Under the pieces are notes generated by a model that saw only the letters and a program-made list of their open reading frames with translations, ran no database searches and was not told the origin of the DNA. Position numbers and translations under genes: made by a program. Of a DNA stretch of 64,000 bases, positions 8,601 through 16,223 are shown in pieces. The first letter of the stretch is position 1. Each line of letters starts with the position of its first letter. The stretch comes from Bacteroidota bacterium (GTDB taxonomy: Bacteria; Bacteroidota; Bacteroidia; Chitinophagales; Chitinophagaceae), in contig JAGWRO010000055.1 of the NCBI GenBank assembly GCA_028876495.1, positions 1 through 64,000 on the forward strand. The letters are read 5' to 3'.

Positions 8601-8806
8601 AGTTTAATCAAAAACAAAAAACTCATGTAAATCTTGCTTTACTGAGCGAGCAGGCTCATGCAAAAGCAAAAGCTTATGTAGAGGCTAATCTTCCCAAACA
8701 GGAATTGAGTGCAATACATTTAGGAAGGTATAGAGTTGAAATAAAAAAACATTTGAAAGAAGAGATGGATGAGATTGATGGGTTGGTGGGGGAGATGATA
8801 AAATAA
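5645..8806 (+). CDS. Type IIG-like restriction enzyme/N6-adenine DNA methyltransferase (Eco57I-like)
   Basis: The 1053-residue protein combines cutting, methylation and target recognition in one chain. Residues 60-105 look like a PD-(D/E)XK-type segment (GSADTLYNKIIIEYENNL, then AKEQLAGYL), though the usual catalytic Lys after the Glu is not evident. Motif X is GEYYTP (346-351), the AdoMet motif I is DPACGSGSF (372-380) and the catalytic motif IV is NPPW (570-573). This is the gamma-class N6-adenine layout. The last 300 or so residues should be the specificity region. No partner S or R gene is adjacent; the ABC-three-component genes begin 42 bases later, so the two may share a transcript. A modification-only or BREX PglX-like role is possible. 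Confidence 0.8.
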   Translation: MKDKSVLIKEYLTKIKSANKELAKKEIFKDLLNRLYAGNSETEKVIDDITLGAEKTIVNIPRKDRLHKGSADTLYNKIIIEYENNLSTSLHHAKEQLAGYLLGEFSRGEGYDFTLIASDFITWKVFAPNVDQLDNIENLKEDELQLDEVVSASFTLTERNAEDFYFWIDRFLFKEEKQRATLKRIEEAFGYQSNIFIESFRELSSWFKEAKKYGEVQVSFEQWKKFLSIAYGKFDANEKIFLIHTYLSVFSKMLAYSIVSNDDYIDEEELKGILDGEIFNKYNIRNFIDNDFFHWVKSDRNFRNLKKAFRLIAQEISTFDFNDIDEDVLKGVYQELIDLDTRHALGEYYTPDWLCERVVNEFDFKENSKVLDPACGSGSFLRAAVHRMKRLHPEITPEELSNQIYGIDIHPLSVQIAKTTFLLSLGKEIRNLKRPIHINVILSNTLKIPEGVRDLFGSNFRMDIDKDKFLLTTHVLEDLNLFDVAVDVCEELAEQTLNGKKASLETLENSLRRQYKLGGINKLIAESFYKIYEGLKKVKEAGRDSIWKFILQNLYKPYFLSAKFDFIIGNPPWFTYSSIKNEEYQDTLNVLAEKYHVKPDKIANFPHLEIAAIFLAHCSNYFLNENGKLAFVLPRSFFSADHHDNTRSGKAKGFKLTAAWDLKSVSPLFRIPSCVLFAEKKSSSRKINKEGFPGLELSGSLPEHNCNWNEATPKLTEEDVTWFYIKQGKATALSTTNSKSSGKVNFYKKEFKQGATIVPRSFYFVQLTQEVPDFEDRTLHIKTADAIKPDAKMPWKEIDFNGMMDSRFLFRTALSKSILPFVLYKPNLVVLPIIIETENDIKRIVLQKPKDLQRAGYLNAARWFIDAENIWKIHRTEKNKTISSENYLNWQNKLTEQNLNNQFIVLYNTSGKDANSVVVDRTEIDLEFLADHKAYILTTNNSSEAYYISAFLNSNAPNLSMKDFQSRGLFGARDVHKKILDVYFPKFNQKQKTHVNLALLSEQAHAKAKAYVEANLPKQELSAIHLGRYRVEIKKHLKEEMDEIDGLVGEMIK

Positions 8807-8848
8807 AATCAATTTGAGTCTTAATTAGATAATCAAACCTAATAAAAT

Positions 8849-9805
8849 ATGTTTATTACAAATTACGGAAGTTTTGATGGGAATTCTTGGGAAGTAATGT
8901 TTCAAATTATCCTTAAAAGAAAATATATGGATGTCGGATATGTAAAAGTGAAAGCTTCTCCAGGGGATTTCGGAATTGAAGGATACACGAAAGACGGTAA
9001 GACGTTTCAATGCTATTGCCCGGATTTTAATTTAGACTCAAAATCTATATATGAAAAGCAAAGAAAAAAGATTACCGATGATATTAATAAATTGAAAGTT
9101 AATCAAAAAGAATTACTTGATATTCTTGGTGGCGTCAAATTAAAAAACTGGATTCTTATCACTCCTACTATTGCCCATAGAGATTTAATTAATCATTGTA
9201 ATAAAAAAAGAGATTTAGTTAAATCTTGGGGTCTTGGGTTTATAAACTCGGATTTATTTCAAGTTTTGGTACATGAAGCAGATGATTATGCTATGGAAAT
9301 TGGAGAATACTTTAGCTATACCGGAAAAAAATTCTCTTTAGTACCCAATAAGGAAGAGCTCAGTGTTGAACGAGTAGTTGCGTGGCAAAATACAGAAATT
9401 GATTTAGTAAAAAACGCCAATAATAAAAATGAAATAAGGATAAACTCATTACCTAATAAGAATGATATTGACAGGAAAATAAATGCATTAACCGATGAAA
9501 CAGTTCGATTTTACTTAAATGGTGAATCTATTTTACGGACTTGGCAGGGCTCACAGCCTGAAAACCATCAAAGATTTATAGAATTGTTGGCAAGCGTGGA
9601 GGACGAGCTTAGAGTAAAGTGTCTTCTAAATATTGTTGAGCCAAATTGGTTTGTAAAAGAAGTGAGCGATTATATTGATGAGCGGATCAGGAGTGCCTTT
9701 TCTTTTTTAGATGAATCTACAATTGTACGCTTAAAAAATTATTCAGTCTCATTCTGGTTATTGAGATGTCCTTTATATTTTGAAAAAACAAACAATGAAA
9801 ATTGA
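8849..9805 (+). CDS. Restriction-fold nuclease effector of an ABC-three-component system
   Basis: Residues 35-60 of this 318-residue protein show an Mrr-like nuclease signature: PGDFGIEGY followed by FQCYC (D40, E44 and Q54). The usual E/Q-x-K lysine is Tyr here, a variation that weakens the catalytic prediction. The rest is mixed helical, and residues 205-318 probably form the C-terminal adaptor domain seen in ABC-3C effectors. The next two genes encode the small middle component and the SMC-like ATPase, overlapping in the standard ABC-3C order. By analogy it would cut invading nucleic acid when released or activated by the ATPase. The assignment leans on gene order as much as on motif. Confidence 0.6.
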   Translation: MFITNYGSFDGNSWEVMFQIILKRKYMDVGYVKVKASPGDFGIEGYTKDGKTFQCYCPDFNLDSKSIYEKQRKKITDDINKLKVNQKELLDILGGVKLKNWILITPTIAHRDLINHCNKKRDLVKSWGLGFINSDLFQVLVHEADDYAMEIGEYFSYTGKKFSLVPNKEELSVERVVAWQNTEIDLVKNANNKNEIRINSLPNKNDIDRKINALTDETVRFYLNGESILRTWQGSQPENHQRFIELLASVEDELRVKCLLNIVEPNWFVKEVSDYIDERIRSAFSFLDESTIVRLKNYSVSFWLLRCPLYFEKTNNEN

Positions 9806-10259
9806 TAATATTCTTGGTGGCTTTCGTAGAAGACATCTTCCAATAAATGCTGACTACCGGCCGATGTATAAGATAGGTATAATTGTTTGTATTTTAAGTA
9901 AAGTTTGCATTGCTAATAAATCGTCCCTAAACAAACTTCATTTTTTTGTATGGGCCTTGAAATCTAATAAAAACAGAGCCAATATCTTAAAACTATTGGA
10001 TTCTGGAGAAACTTCTGAAATCATTTCTTGGGGTGTAGAACCTGCTTTGAACAAAGCTTTGAGCTTTTGTCTTGCAGAAGAACTCATCTCACTACCAACA
10101 GACAAATATGTTTTGACAGAAAAGGGTAGGGAGTTGTTTATAAAAATAGAAAGCGACCCGGACTTGCTATTAGATGAAAAAACTTTCCTTAGCAACATAG
10201 GCAAAAGAAAAGTTACCGAAACTTATATTGACCGATTAACTTTAAAACTCATGAATTGA
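9795..10259 (+). CDS. ABC-three-component middle component (winged-helix-like)
   Basis: The 154-residue protein starts at the ATG at 9795, which overlaps the effector's stop by 11 bases. It has a helical DNA-binding look, with KLLDSGETSEIISWG, then ALNKALSFCLAEELISL, then a wing-like TDKYVLTEKGRELFIKI strand. This matches the small middle component that bridges effector and ATPase in ABC-3C systems. It also overlaps the ATPase ORF region at its 3' end, so translation of the three genes is probably coupled. No enzymatic residues are seen. Confidence 0.6.
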   Translation: MKIDNILGGFRRRHLPINADYRPMYKIGIIVCILSKVCIANKSSLNKLHFFVWALKSNKNRANILKLLDSGETSEIISWGVEPALNKALSFCLAEELISLPTDKYVLTEKGRELFIKIESDPDLLLDEKTFLSNIGKRKVTETYIDRLTLKLMN

Positions 10260-10261
10260 TT

Positions 10262-12352
10262 ATGCTACAAATCCAAGCAATAAAAATAAATATAAATACC
10301 ACTACTGGATTATTTGGCCGCACGATGAGTTTTACAAAAGGCTTAAATATAATTCGGGCTAATAACACATCAGGAAAGAGTTCTTTATTTGGAGCTATTG
10401 TATATGGTCTTGGATTTGAAGAGCTTTTGGGAAGTAAAAATGAAAAAGCATTACAATCTGTTTTTAAATCATTAGTTAAAGAATTTATTGATAATAACAG
10501 AGATCAATTTAAAGAAAGCACGGTTGTTCAGTCTGAGATTCTTCTTGAGATTACGAATGGTATGAAAAGTATAACAACGAGACGATTTATAGTAAATGAA
10601 AAAATTAAGCCCCAAGCAATTGAGGTTTTTTATGGAAAGTTGATTTCTGAACCGGAACAGCCCCTTGAAAGAGCTTCTATGTATTTACATGATAAAGGAG
10701 GTGCGACAAACGAAGAAATTGGATTCCATAAATTTTTAGAAAATTTTATGGGAATCAAACTCCCGGAAATCGTTAACCAAGAAGGGAAAAGAGTTAAACT
10801 ATACCTGCCCTTAATATCAGCAGCGCATTTTATTGAACAGAAATCTGGTTGGTCTGATCTGTTTGCTAGTATACCTTATTATGGAATAAGAGATACGGAT
10901 TCTAAAGTATTTGAATTCATACTTGATTTTGATGTTTTTGAGTCTGCAACAAAAAGGCAAGAGATACAAAATAGGATGAAAGAAATTGAAGCTAAATGGG
11001 AAAAGGTGTTAGAAAAAATAGAATCTATCTTATCTCGGGGAGGCGGTGAAATTGTTGGTATTCCAGACAAACCAGAAATATTATCAAATGATATAAGGCC
11101 CTATGCACGGTTTTATAGAGGCGATAAACAATACATGCTAAATCAGTTAATAAGTGATACTTCCGAGGAATTAAATCTCGTTTTGGCAGAACTGAAGGAA
11201 CCGATCAATAAAGATTCTGAAAGAATCGTTGAATTATTAAATCGCACAAAGGAAGAAACTGAACGTTATGAAATTCTCTATGAGAGTTTAAGTTCTGAAA
11301 CTAGTCAAGAACGTGAAAGACTTCATCAATACACTAACCAATTGAAAAATGTTTTAGAAGATTTAAAAAAAAATAAAGACGAAGAAAAGCTCCAAAAATT
11401 AGGGCTCGAGGCTAATTTAAAGGTTGCAAATAAAGTTTGTCCTACGTGTAATCAAACTATCAATGATTCACTACTTTCTTCCCACATACACTTCACTCCA
11501 ATGCGCATTGATGAAAATATTTCCTATCTCCATGCACAGCAGAAAATGATTGAGGCTTTTATAAATAATTTAAAAGAGGTAATAATAGACAAGGAAACCA
11601 AGCTTTCGTCCTTAGAAAATGCAATCCATAGAAATCGGCAGAAAATAAGAGCGTTAAATAAGGATCTTACAAGTGATGACAGACTACCATCGGAAGAGAA
11701 AATTGAACGAAAAATAGTTTTAGAGAGAGAATTAGGATTTCTTTATAGATTAAGGATTGAGATTGAAGATTTGATAATCCAAATTTATGCTTTAAGTGAA
11801 GAATACAAAAAAACGAAATCTGAAGGATCACAAAATAATAGAGAGTACCACTCTTCTTCTGATCTCGCTAAACTATCAATCTTTGAAAATAATTTCAAAT
11901 CAATGCTGTCAAAGTTTGATTTTACATCTAAGATTGTTGAAATTATAAAAATTTCTCAAGAAAAATACAAACCTGTATATGAAATTAGACATGAAAATGG
12001 GTTAATGCGTCAAGTAGATATAAGATTTGAATCATCAGCAAGTGATTTTATCCGATCTGAATGGGCATATTATACCTCATTAATGAAAACTTCAATTGCT
12101 GTATCAGGAAACCATTTTCTCACTCTATTGTTTGATGAACCGCAACAGCAGTCTGCCTCTACACAAAGTTTCAAGGCCTTTTTAAAAGAGTTAGAAAATT
12201 TTAAAGAAGCACAGGTTATAGTACTTGCTTCTTTCCAAAACTCTAAAAAAGATTTTATTGAAGCTACTGAAGATTTAACTAATGTTAATATTATCGATTT
12301 AGCGGAAGATGATGAATTGATGATAAATAGGGTAGGCGAAGGAAAGGTATAG
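10262..12352 (+). CDS. SMC/Rad50-like ABC ATPase of an ABC-three-component system
   Basis: Translated from the ATG at 10262, this 696-residue ATPase has a split ABC domain. A Walker A of the form ANNTSGKSS lies at 33-41, long charged coiled-coil segments run from about 225 to 560, with a zinc-hook-like CPTCNQT near residue 393, and a Walker B region HFLTLLFDEPQQQ lies near 620. The P-loop carries Ala-Asn-Asn where most have Gly-x-x, as in other ABC-3C ATPases. Such proteins sense DNA or RNA features and control the nuclease partner. The gene sits four bases from the start region of the middle component and ends the cassette. Confidence 0.75.
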   Translation: MLQIQAIKININTTTGLFGRTMSFTKGLNIIRANNTSGKSSLFGAIVYGLGFEELLGSKNEKALQSVFKSLVKEFIDNNRDQFKESTVVQSEILLEITNGMKSITTRRFIVNEKIKPQAIEVFYGKLISEPEQPLERASMYLHDKGGATNEEIGFHKFLENFMGIKLPEIVNQEGKRVKLYLPLISAAHFIEQKSGWSDLFASIPYYGIRDTDSKVFEFILDFDVFESATKRQEIQNRMKEIEAKWEKVLEKIESILSRGGGEIVGIPDKPEILSNDIRPYARFYRGDKQYMLNQLISDTSEELNLVLAELKEPINKDSERIVELLNRTKEETERYEILYESLSSETSQERERLHQYTNQLKNVLEDLKKNKDEEKLQKLGLEANLKVANKVCPTCNQTINDSLLSSHIHFTPMRIDENISYLHAQQKMIEAFINNLKEVIIDKETKLSSLENAIHRNRQKIRALNKDLTSDDRLPSEEKIERKIVLERELGFLYRLRIEIEDLIIQIYALSEEYKKTKSEGSQNNREYHSSSDLAKLSIFENNFKSMLSKFDFTSKIVEIIKISQEKYKPVYEIRHENGLMRQVDIRFESSASDFIRSEWAYYTSLMKTSIAVSGNHFLTLLFDEPQQQSASTQSFKAFLKELENFKEAQVIVLASFQNSKKDFIEATEDLTNVNIIDLAEDDELMINRVGEGKV

Positions 12353-12406
12353 GAAATAATGAATAATTGTGTGCAAAACTAATAAAGGACTATTAAATGA
12401 TGTGCC

Positions 12407-12643
12407 ATGAAAGCTAACGAAACAAAAGTAGAAGACTTTTTATCTTCCAATAAAACGCAATTTTTAATTCCGGTTTATCAAAGAAATTATGATTGGACAA
12501 TCGGACAATGCAAACAGCTTTTGGATGATATTCTGGAAGTGGGAACCAAAAAAAAAATGAATGCACATTTTATTGGCAGCATTGTGTATGAACATAAGGA
12601 AAGATTGCCGCGTTGCCATTGGAATTATTTACACGATAATTAA
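12407..12643 (+). pseudogene. Truncated DUF262 (GmrSD/ParB-like) N-terminal fragment
   Basis: Residues 1-62 match the start of DUF262 proteins, the nucleotide-dependent restriction GmrS half: FLSSNKTQFLIPVYQRNYDW at about 11-30, then FIGSIVYEH. In whole proteins an IDGQQRLTTL motif should follow shortly after. Here the frame loses similarity after EHKERL and stops within about 15 residues. Intact members exceed 500 residues, so this is a broken end of a third restriction-type gene, cut by recombination just beyond the ABC-3C genes. Confidence 0.75.
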
Positions 12644-12804
12644 TTCCAAGCAACATCGCGTAGATATTTTTCAAACATACATTATTGTTGAAATAAAGTT
12701 AATAAATAAATTAGTAAATATTTGCTAAATTGTTTAGTTTTGTTTTAACTTTAAAAGGACAATTTTTTAAAAACACTATTTGATAATAATTTAAAATTTC
12801 AATC

Positions 12805-12978
12805 ATGGCAAAAAATGGTAATATTGGCGACGGGCATCGCAATGGTGCAGTTGACAAACGTAGTCAAGTTTTAAATCCAAAAACCAAATTATTTGTAAAA
12901 AGGGATGCGGAAACAGGGAAATTTATGGATGTAAAAACAACAGGCGGCAAATTTAAAGGGGTTAGAAAAGAGAAGTAA
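12805..12978 (+). CDS. Small basic protein of unknown function (57 residues)
   Basis: A short frame starts MAKNGNIGDGHRNGAV and ends KFKGVRKEK. It is rich in Gly, Lys and Arg, with a central NPKTKLFVKRDAETGKFMDV. I recall similar tiny proteins as conserved hypotheticals in Bacteroidota, but I know no function for them. A TAGTTTTG -7-like box lies at 12735-12742. The next small gene begins 43 bases after the stop, so the two are probably co-transcribed. It may be a nucleic-acid-binding or anti-defence peptide, which is speculation. Confidence 0.6.
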   Translation: MAKNGNIGDGHRNGAVDKRSQVLNPKTKLFVKRDAETGKFMDVKTTGGKFKGVRKEK

Positions 12979-13021
12979 TCGAATTTTATAAACATTTATT
13001 AACTATTAATATTAATTTTTT

Positions 13022-13246
13022 ATGAAAGTTTACATTGAGCCTAAACCAAAGGCTAGATTAGAGAATGAATCAATTAATCATTATGAAATTGAAAAGGATG
13101 GCGGAAGTTCAGTTGATAATAGGCAATATAAGACTCAAAAAGAAGCAAATGAATCTGCCAAACGACAAGGTCATAATCCAATTTTATGTGCGAGAGTCAG
13201 AGTTACAGATAAAGGAAGACCTGATCATTGGAGAAATTGTGAATAA
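13022..13246 (+). CDS. Small protein of unknown function, DUF2188-like
   Basis: The 74-residue protein has the layout KPKARLENESINHYEIE, a Ser/Gly turn, then YKTQKEANESAKRQGHNP and a strand rich in Arg/Val ending DHWRNCE. The pattern strand-turn-strand, TQKEA helix, strand recalls the DUF2188 fold. It follows the 57-residue protein with a 43-base gap. An alternative frame (13065-13265) overlaps it but shows poorer composition. Function is unknown. Confidence 0.5.
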   Translation: MKVYIEPKPKARLENESINHYEIEKDGGSSVDNRQYKTQKEANESAKRQGHNPILCARVRVTDKGRPDHWRNCE

Positions 13247-13432
13247 AGGGCTCCTTTTGTTATAACTGCTGCACATGGCTTGATTGTGCAACTCAAAAAT
13301 TGTTATTTCTGTTACTGGGGCAGATATGAAGCAAAGGCAAAGTAATGTAGGCGTATCTGCGTCTTGCCTGTTACTCACTCCTCAGCACCAGCTTTATTGG
13401 CTTTAAATAAAAATCGTGGTTCTTAGTTCGTT

Positions 13433-13852
13433 TTACTTCTCCAATAACTTCTCCAACCTCCCCATCATCTCATCTTTCTCTTTCAACATTCTTTCATACA
13501 AAGCAATCTTTTCTTCATGAAGTTGAACTATTTTATCTATTGGATTGAACTGACATTTATATTGCTGGGCATATGCAACAGCTTCATCATGAAACGTGTT
13601 TGAAATAATATTTATAGCAGAGTCCTCATCGAAATTCTGTATCGCTTCGGCAGGTATTTTTAATGCATCAGCTACTTGTTGCAAAACAGAATCGTCAATC
13701 GTTTCTTTTTGTTCCAGGAGGGAAATCTTTTGCTGGTTCCAGTCGTCGCCAAGGTCGGCAGCCAGTGCATCCTGCTTAATGCCCAGCATTTCACGAAAGC
13801 GCTTTACATTTCGGCCTTCATGTATTTTTTTGGTATGGGTTTCACTCATCAT
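13433..13852 (-). CDS. XRE-family HTH regulator with C-terminal coiled coil
   Basis: Residues 10-70 form an XRE-type helix-turn-helix (GRNVKRFREMLGIKQDALA, then WNQQKISLLEQKE). Residues 105-139 form a heptad-like charged helix (IVQLHEEKIALYERMLKEK, then MMGRLEKLLEK) suited to dimerisation. The start is ATG at 13852 or 13849 (MSETHTKK). It is not next to an obvious toxin and points away from the unknown cluster at 14068. Similar single-gene regulators are common in Chitinophagaceae. Its target is unknown. Confidence 0.75.
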   Translation of the reverse strand: MMSETHTKKIHEGRNVKRFREMLGIKQDALAADLGDDWNQQKISLLEQKETIDDSVLQQVADALKIPAEAIQNFDEDSAINIISNTFHDEAVAYAQQYKCQFNPIDKIVQLHEEKIALYERMLKEKDEMMGRLEKLLEK

Positions 13853-14000
13853 AAGCAAATTTAAATATTCGATGTGGAATTATTTAAGAATAAAGTTATG
13901 TAAAAAACAGGGTAAAAACTGTAAAACACAAAATGAAAATGTTGGATACGGGGGGAGGAATGTGAAAATTAGCAAATGGGAAAATGGGAAAATGCAAGAC

Positions 14001-14049
14001 GCAATGGGCAATGGGCTATAGGCAATGGACAATGGGCAAAGGGCAATAG
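14001..14049. repeat. Heptanucleotide tandem repeat, about seven GCAATGG units
   Basis: Seven consecutive 7-bp units read GCAATGG, GCAATGG, GCTATAG, GCAATGG, ACAATGG, GCAAAGG and GCAATAG. The less regular sequence before it (from about 13973) may contain decayed units. It lies directly upstream of the gene at 14068, and a second array lies at that gene's 3' end. Confidence 0.85.
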
Positions 14050-14067
14050 GTAAAGTAAACAATCAAG

Positions 14068-14727
14068 ATGAAGGACAAAACAAATAAAAGCTGGTATGTT
14101 TTTTTAACCAAAAGTGAAGCAAGTGCAAGGGAGGTGCTGGCTCTAACATTTACCACCTACACCTATGAATTTCTTAAGGAACATCTTCACATGTGGTTGA
14201 ATCATCTTACTGAACATCCCGACGCGGAAATATTATTTGAAAGGCTTGATGAAATTCTTGAAAACCAATCTACCAGTGAACTTATGAAGCAGGATTGTTA
14301 TCTGGAAGGAATTGGGCAAAACAGTTATGCCCGGTTTGTGGGCCTGTTTATTTTCTTGCTTCAGCTCGTGCGGTGTAGCTACAAAGTTTACGGAAAAACA
14401 ATACGTAAAAAGAAAGAAAATGCCTGGGAAATGAAGAAGTCTTCTGCTACTTACCGGAAATTAATTCGCCTCGTTAAAACCAATGATGTGCAGTTGGTGC
14501 AACAAACGTTGCTGGAATCGATTATCCGCACGACAGGCAGAGACTACTACCAATATTTTTTAAAGAGTCTTACGCGAAGTATAAAAAGGAACGACCCGGC
14601 ATTATTACAGATGGAAAAGGATCCTGACGTGGCGATACATAAAAACGAAATAGTGGTGTTTGTTTCTCTTCGTTGCTTTATTGATTCGTCATTTTTTTTG
14701 TTTGGTAGAAGAGGGAATGGGCAATAG
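14068..14727 (+). CDS. Hypothetical protein, mostly helical
   Basis: The 219-residue protein has no motif I recognise. It is predicted mostly helical, with a hydrophobic stretch near FVGLFIFLLQLVRCSY (about 91-106) and basic segments around 114-120. The reading frame ends inside the second heptanucleotide array, and its last residues (GRRGNGQ) are encoded by repeat units. Its C-terminus was therefore probably changed by the array. It heads the co-directional cluster with the DPY-repeat proteins and the nucleotidyltransferase-like gene. Confidence 0.55.
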   Translation: MKDKTNKSWYVFLTKSEASAREVLALTFTTYTYEFLKEHLHMWLNHLTEHPDAEILFERLDEILENQSTSELMKQDCYLEGIGQNSYARFVGLFIFLLQLVRCSYKVYGKTIRKKKENAWEMKKSSATYRKLIRLVKTNDVQLVQQTLLESIIRTTGRDYYQYFLKSLTRSIKRNDPALLQMEKDPDVAIHKNEIVVFVSLRCFIDSSFFLFGRRGNGQ

Positions 14728-14779
14728 GCAATGGGCTATGGGCAACAGGCAATGGGAAAAAGGGCAATGGGCAATAGGT
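14714..14779. repeat. Second heptanucleotide repeat array
   Basis: The units GCAATAG, GCAATGG, GCTATGG, GCAACAG and GCAATGG, then GCAATGG and GCAATAG after a short interruption, repeat the theme of the array at 14001. The two arrays bracket the gene at 14068. The array covers the end of that gene and the gap before the next. Confidence 0.85.
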
Positions 14780-14836
14780 AACACGATGGCTGTCGGGAGG
14801 CAATACAAAATCATTTTACAATTTATAAGAACGATT

Positions 14837-15451
14837 ATGAAAAAAAAGAAAAAATCAAAAGACAAATTTGATACTGAATGCTGGTTAAATAATATTATAA
14901 CTGACCCGTACCAGGTATTTGCTGAACTATTCACCAGCTCAGAATGTTTCTATCTCAGATATTTCATCCGGAAACTAATAAAGTTTGCTACCGTCCCAAA
15001 AATTTATTCAGAAAAACCACCTGCCGACGTGATATTATATAAGCGAATGATTAACTCGACAATAAAAGCTGCTCATGCTTTAAAAGATAAAAAATGCTCC
15101 GCAATAGTGGTAGATAAGGATGACTTACTTAATACAAAATATTACCAAAGCCATTATATGTTTACCGACAACTGGACAGACTTTCCACGTTTTGTGACGA
15201 AAAAAGAATATTGTAATCCCTACCTGGCTTTTAGAAAATTCTTCAACTATAAACCTTTAAATAAATGGATTATTCTATGGAGAGGAATTGTGGATGATGC
15301 TTTGAATCCTGATGGCGGCGGTTACTTAGAACATGAACTAACGGTGTATGTACATCTGGCGAAACTAATCGAATCCGCACATCTTCTGGATGTGAGAGAA
15401 ACAGTTCATATAGGAGGCTATCTTAAAAACCGGGTCGAAGAAAATCATTAA
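14837..15451 (+). CDS. Unknown protein with duplicated DPY..AAH helical module (copy A)
   Basis: Starting at the ATG at 14837, this 204-residue protein contains two related modules. The first begins DPYQVFAELF (about residue 21) and ends IKAAHAL. The second begins NPYLAFRKFF and ends LIESAHLLDVRE. Each spans about 60 residues and should be helical. The gene at 16224 is a clear paralogue with the same two-module layout. No catalytic motif is seen. The gene lies 40 bases before a degenerate nucleotidyltransferase. I recall such proteins as conserved hypotheticals in Sphingobacteria-like genomes, with no known function. Confidence 0.7.
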   Translation: MKKKKKSKDKFDTECWLNNIITDPYQVFAELFTSSECFYLRYFIRKLIKFATVPKIYSEKPPADVILYKRMINSTIKAAHALKDKKCSAIVVDKDDLLNTKYYQSHYMFTDNWTDFPRFVTKKEYCNPYLAFRKFFNYKPLNKWIILWRGIVDDALNPDGGGYLEHELTVYVHLAKLIESAHLLDVRETVHIGGYLKNRVEENH

Positions 15452-15491
15452 TACAAAGTCAATAATTTAATAATCATAAAAATTTACAAAC

Positions 15492-16094
15492 ATGAACAAT
15501 TACATCAGCCAGCTCAATGGCAAAGAACAAAACGCGGTGTATTGCATCAGGAAGCTCATCGCAAACCAGTTGAACGCACTTATCATTATTTGCTTTGGTT
15601 GTAATACCAACATTAGTATAAGGCGTTCTGCCTTTGTTAAAAACCATTTTAAAGAGGAGCGGCGATTTAGCTGTGACCTGCTCATTATAACGCCTGATAC
15701 CGTAGAAGTGAATGAAGAAAAGCGGGCTGAAATTCAGGAAATGATCATTCATTTCGGCAAGGTAAACATGGTAATTCACCCGCTAAGCTTCGTACTGCGT
15801 AAACTGAACGAGGGTAATATATTTTTTAGCTGGGTACGAAGAGAAGGAATGTTATTATATGATCTTAATACAAGTACCGCATTACTGCCACCGCCGGTTG
15901 AAGTTGCCTACAGGCCACAGGCAGCGCACTATTATATGAAAGACTACGCCATGAACGATTATCTTGACATAAAATTTGAACCGCTCGTAAAGCCTGAACC
16001 AAAGCCCAAACCTGAACACACATCGCAGCCTGTTGAAATAAAATTGACCCTGGATGCAGCCAACGGCTGGCAACCAGTTGCGGCAAAAGTGTAA
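15492..16094 (+). CDS. Degenerate nucleotidyltransferase-like protein
   Basis: Residues 25-120 follow the MNT-type nucleotidyltransferase pattern: ALIIICFGCNTNISIRRSAF, then FSCDLLIIT, then GKVNMVIHPLSFVLRKLNEG and FFSWVRREGMLLYDL. The usual Gly-Ser of the active loop is Gly-Cys. Only one Asp of the D-x-D pair is clear (CDLLII), so catalysis is doubtful. Residues 150-200 form a Pro/Lys-rich tail. It lies between the two DPY-module genes, which suggests a functional partnership. In related systems an MNT protein AMPylates a HEPN toxin, but no HEPN motif is visible here. Confidence 0.6.
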   Translation: MNNYISQLNGKEQNAVYCIRKLIANQLNALIIICFGCNTNISIRRSAFVKNHFKEERRFSCDLLIITPDTVEVNEEKRAEIQEMIIHFGKVNMVIHPLSFVLRKLNEGNIFFSWVRREGMLLYDLNTSTALLPPPVEVAYRPQAAHYYMKDYAMNDYLDIKFEPLVKPEPKPKPEHTSQPVEIKLTLDAANGWQPVAAKV

Positions 16095-16223
16095 AAGATT
16101 ATTCATGTCGGGTCAGTTGTGCTTTACATCTTGAAAAGTAGTTTGTCTTCACGGGACACTTTTATAATTCAGTTCCTGAACCGGAAATATAAAATCATTT
16201 AGAAATTTTTTAATTACTAAAGC

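Noticed and set aside
13596-14021. Plus-strand frame of 141 residues opposite the XRE regulator
   Set aside because: It is the antisense of a well-supported HTH gene and its end lies in low-complexity sequence.
14660-14836. Upstream extension of the DPY-module gene to 14660
   Set aside because: The extension is encoded by the heptanucleotide array and overlaps the previous gene; homology with the paralogue begins after the ATG at 14837.
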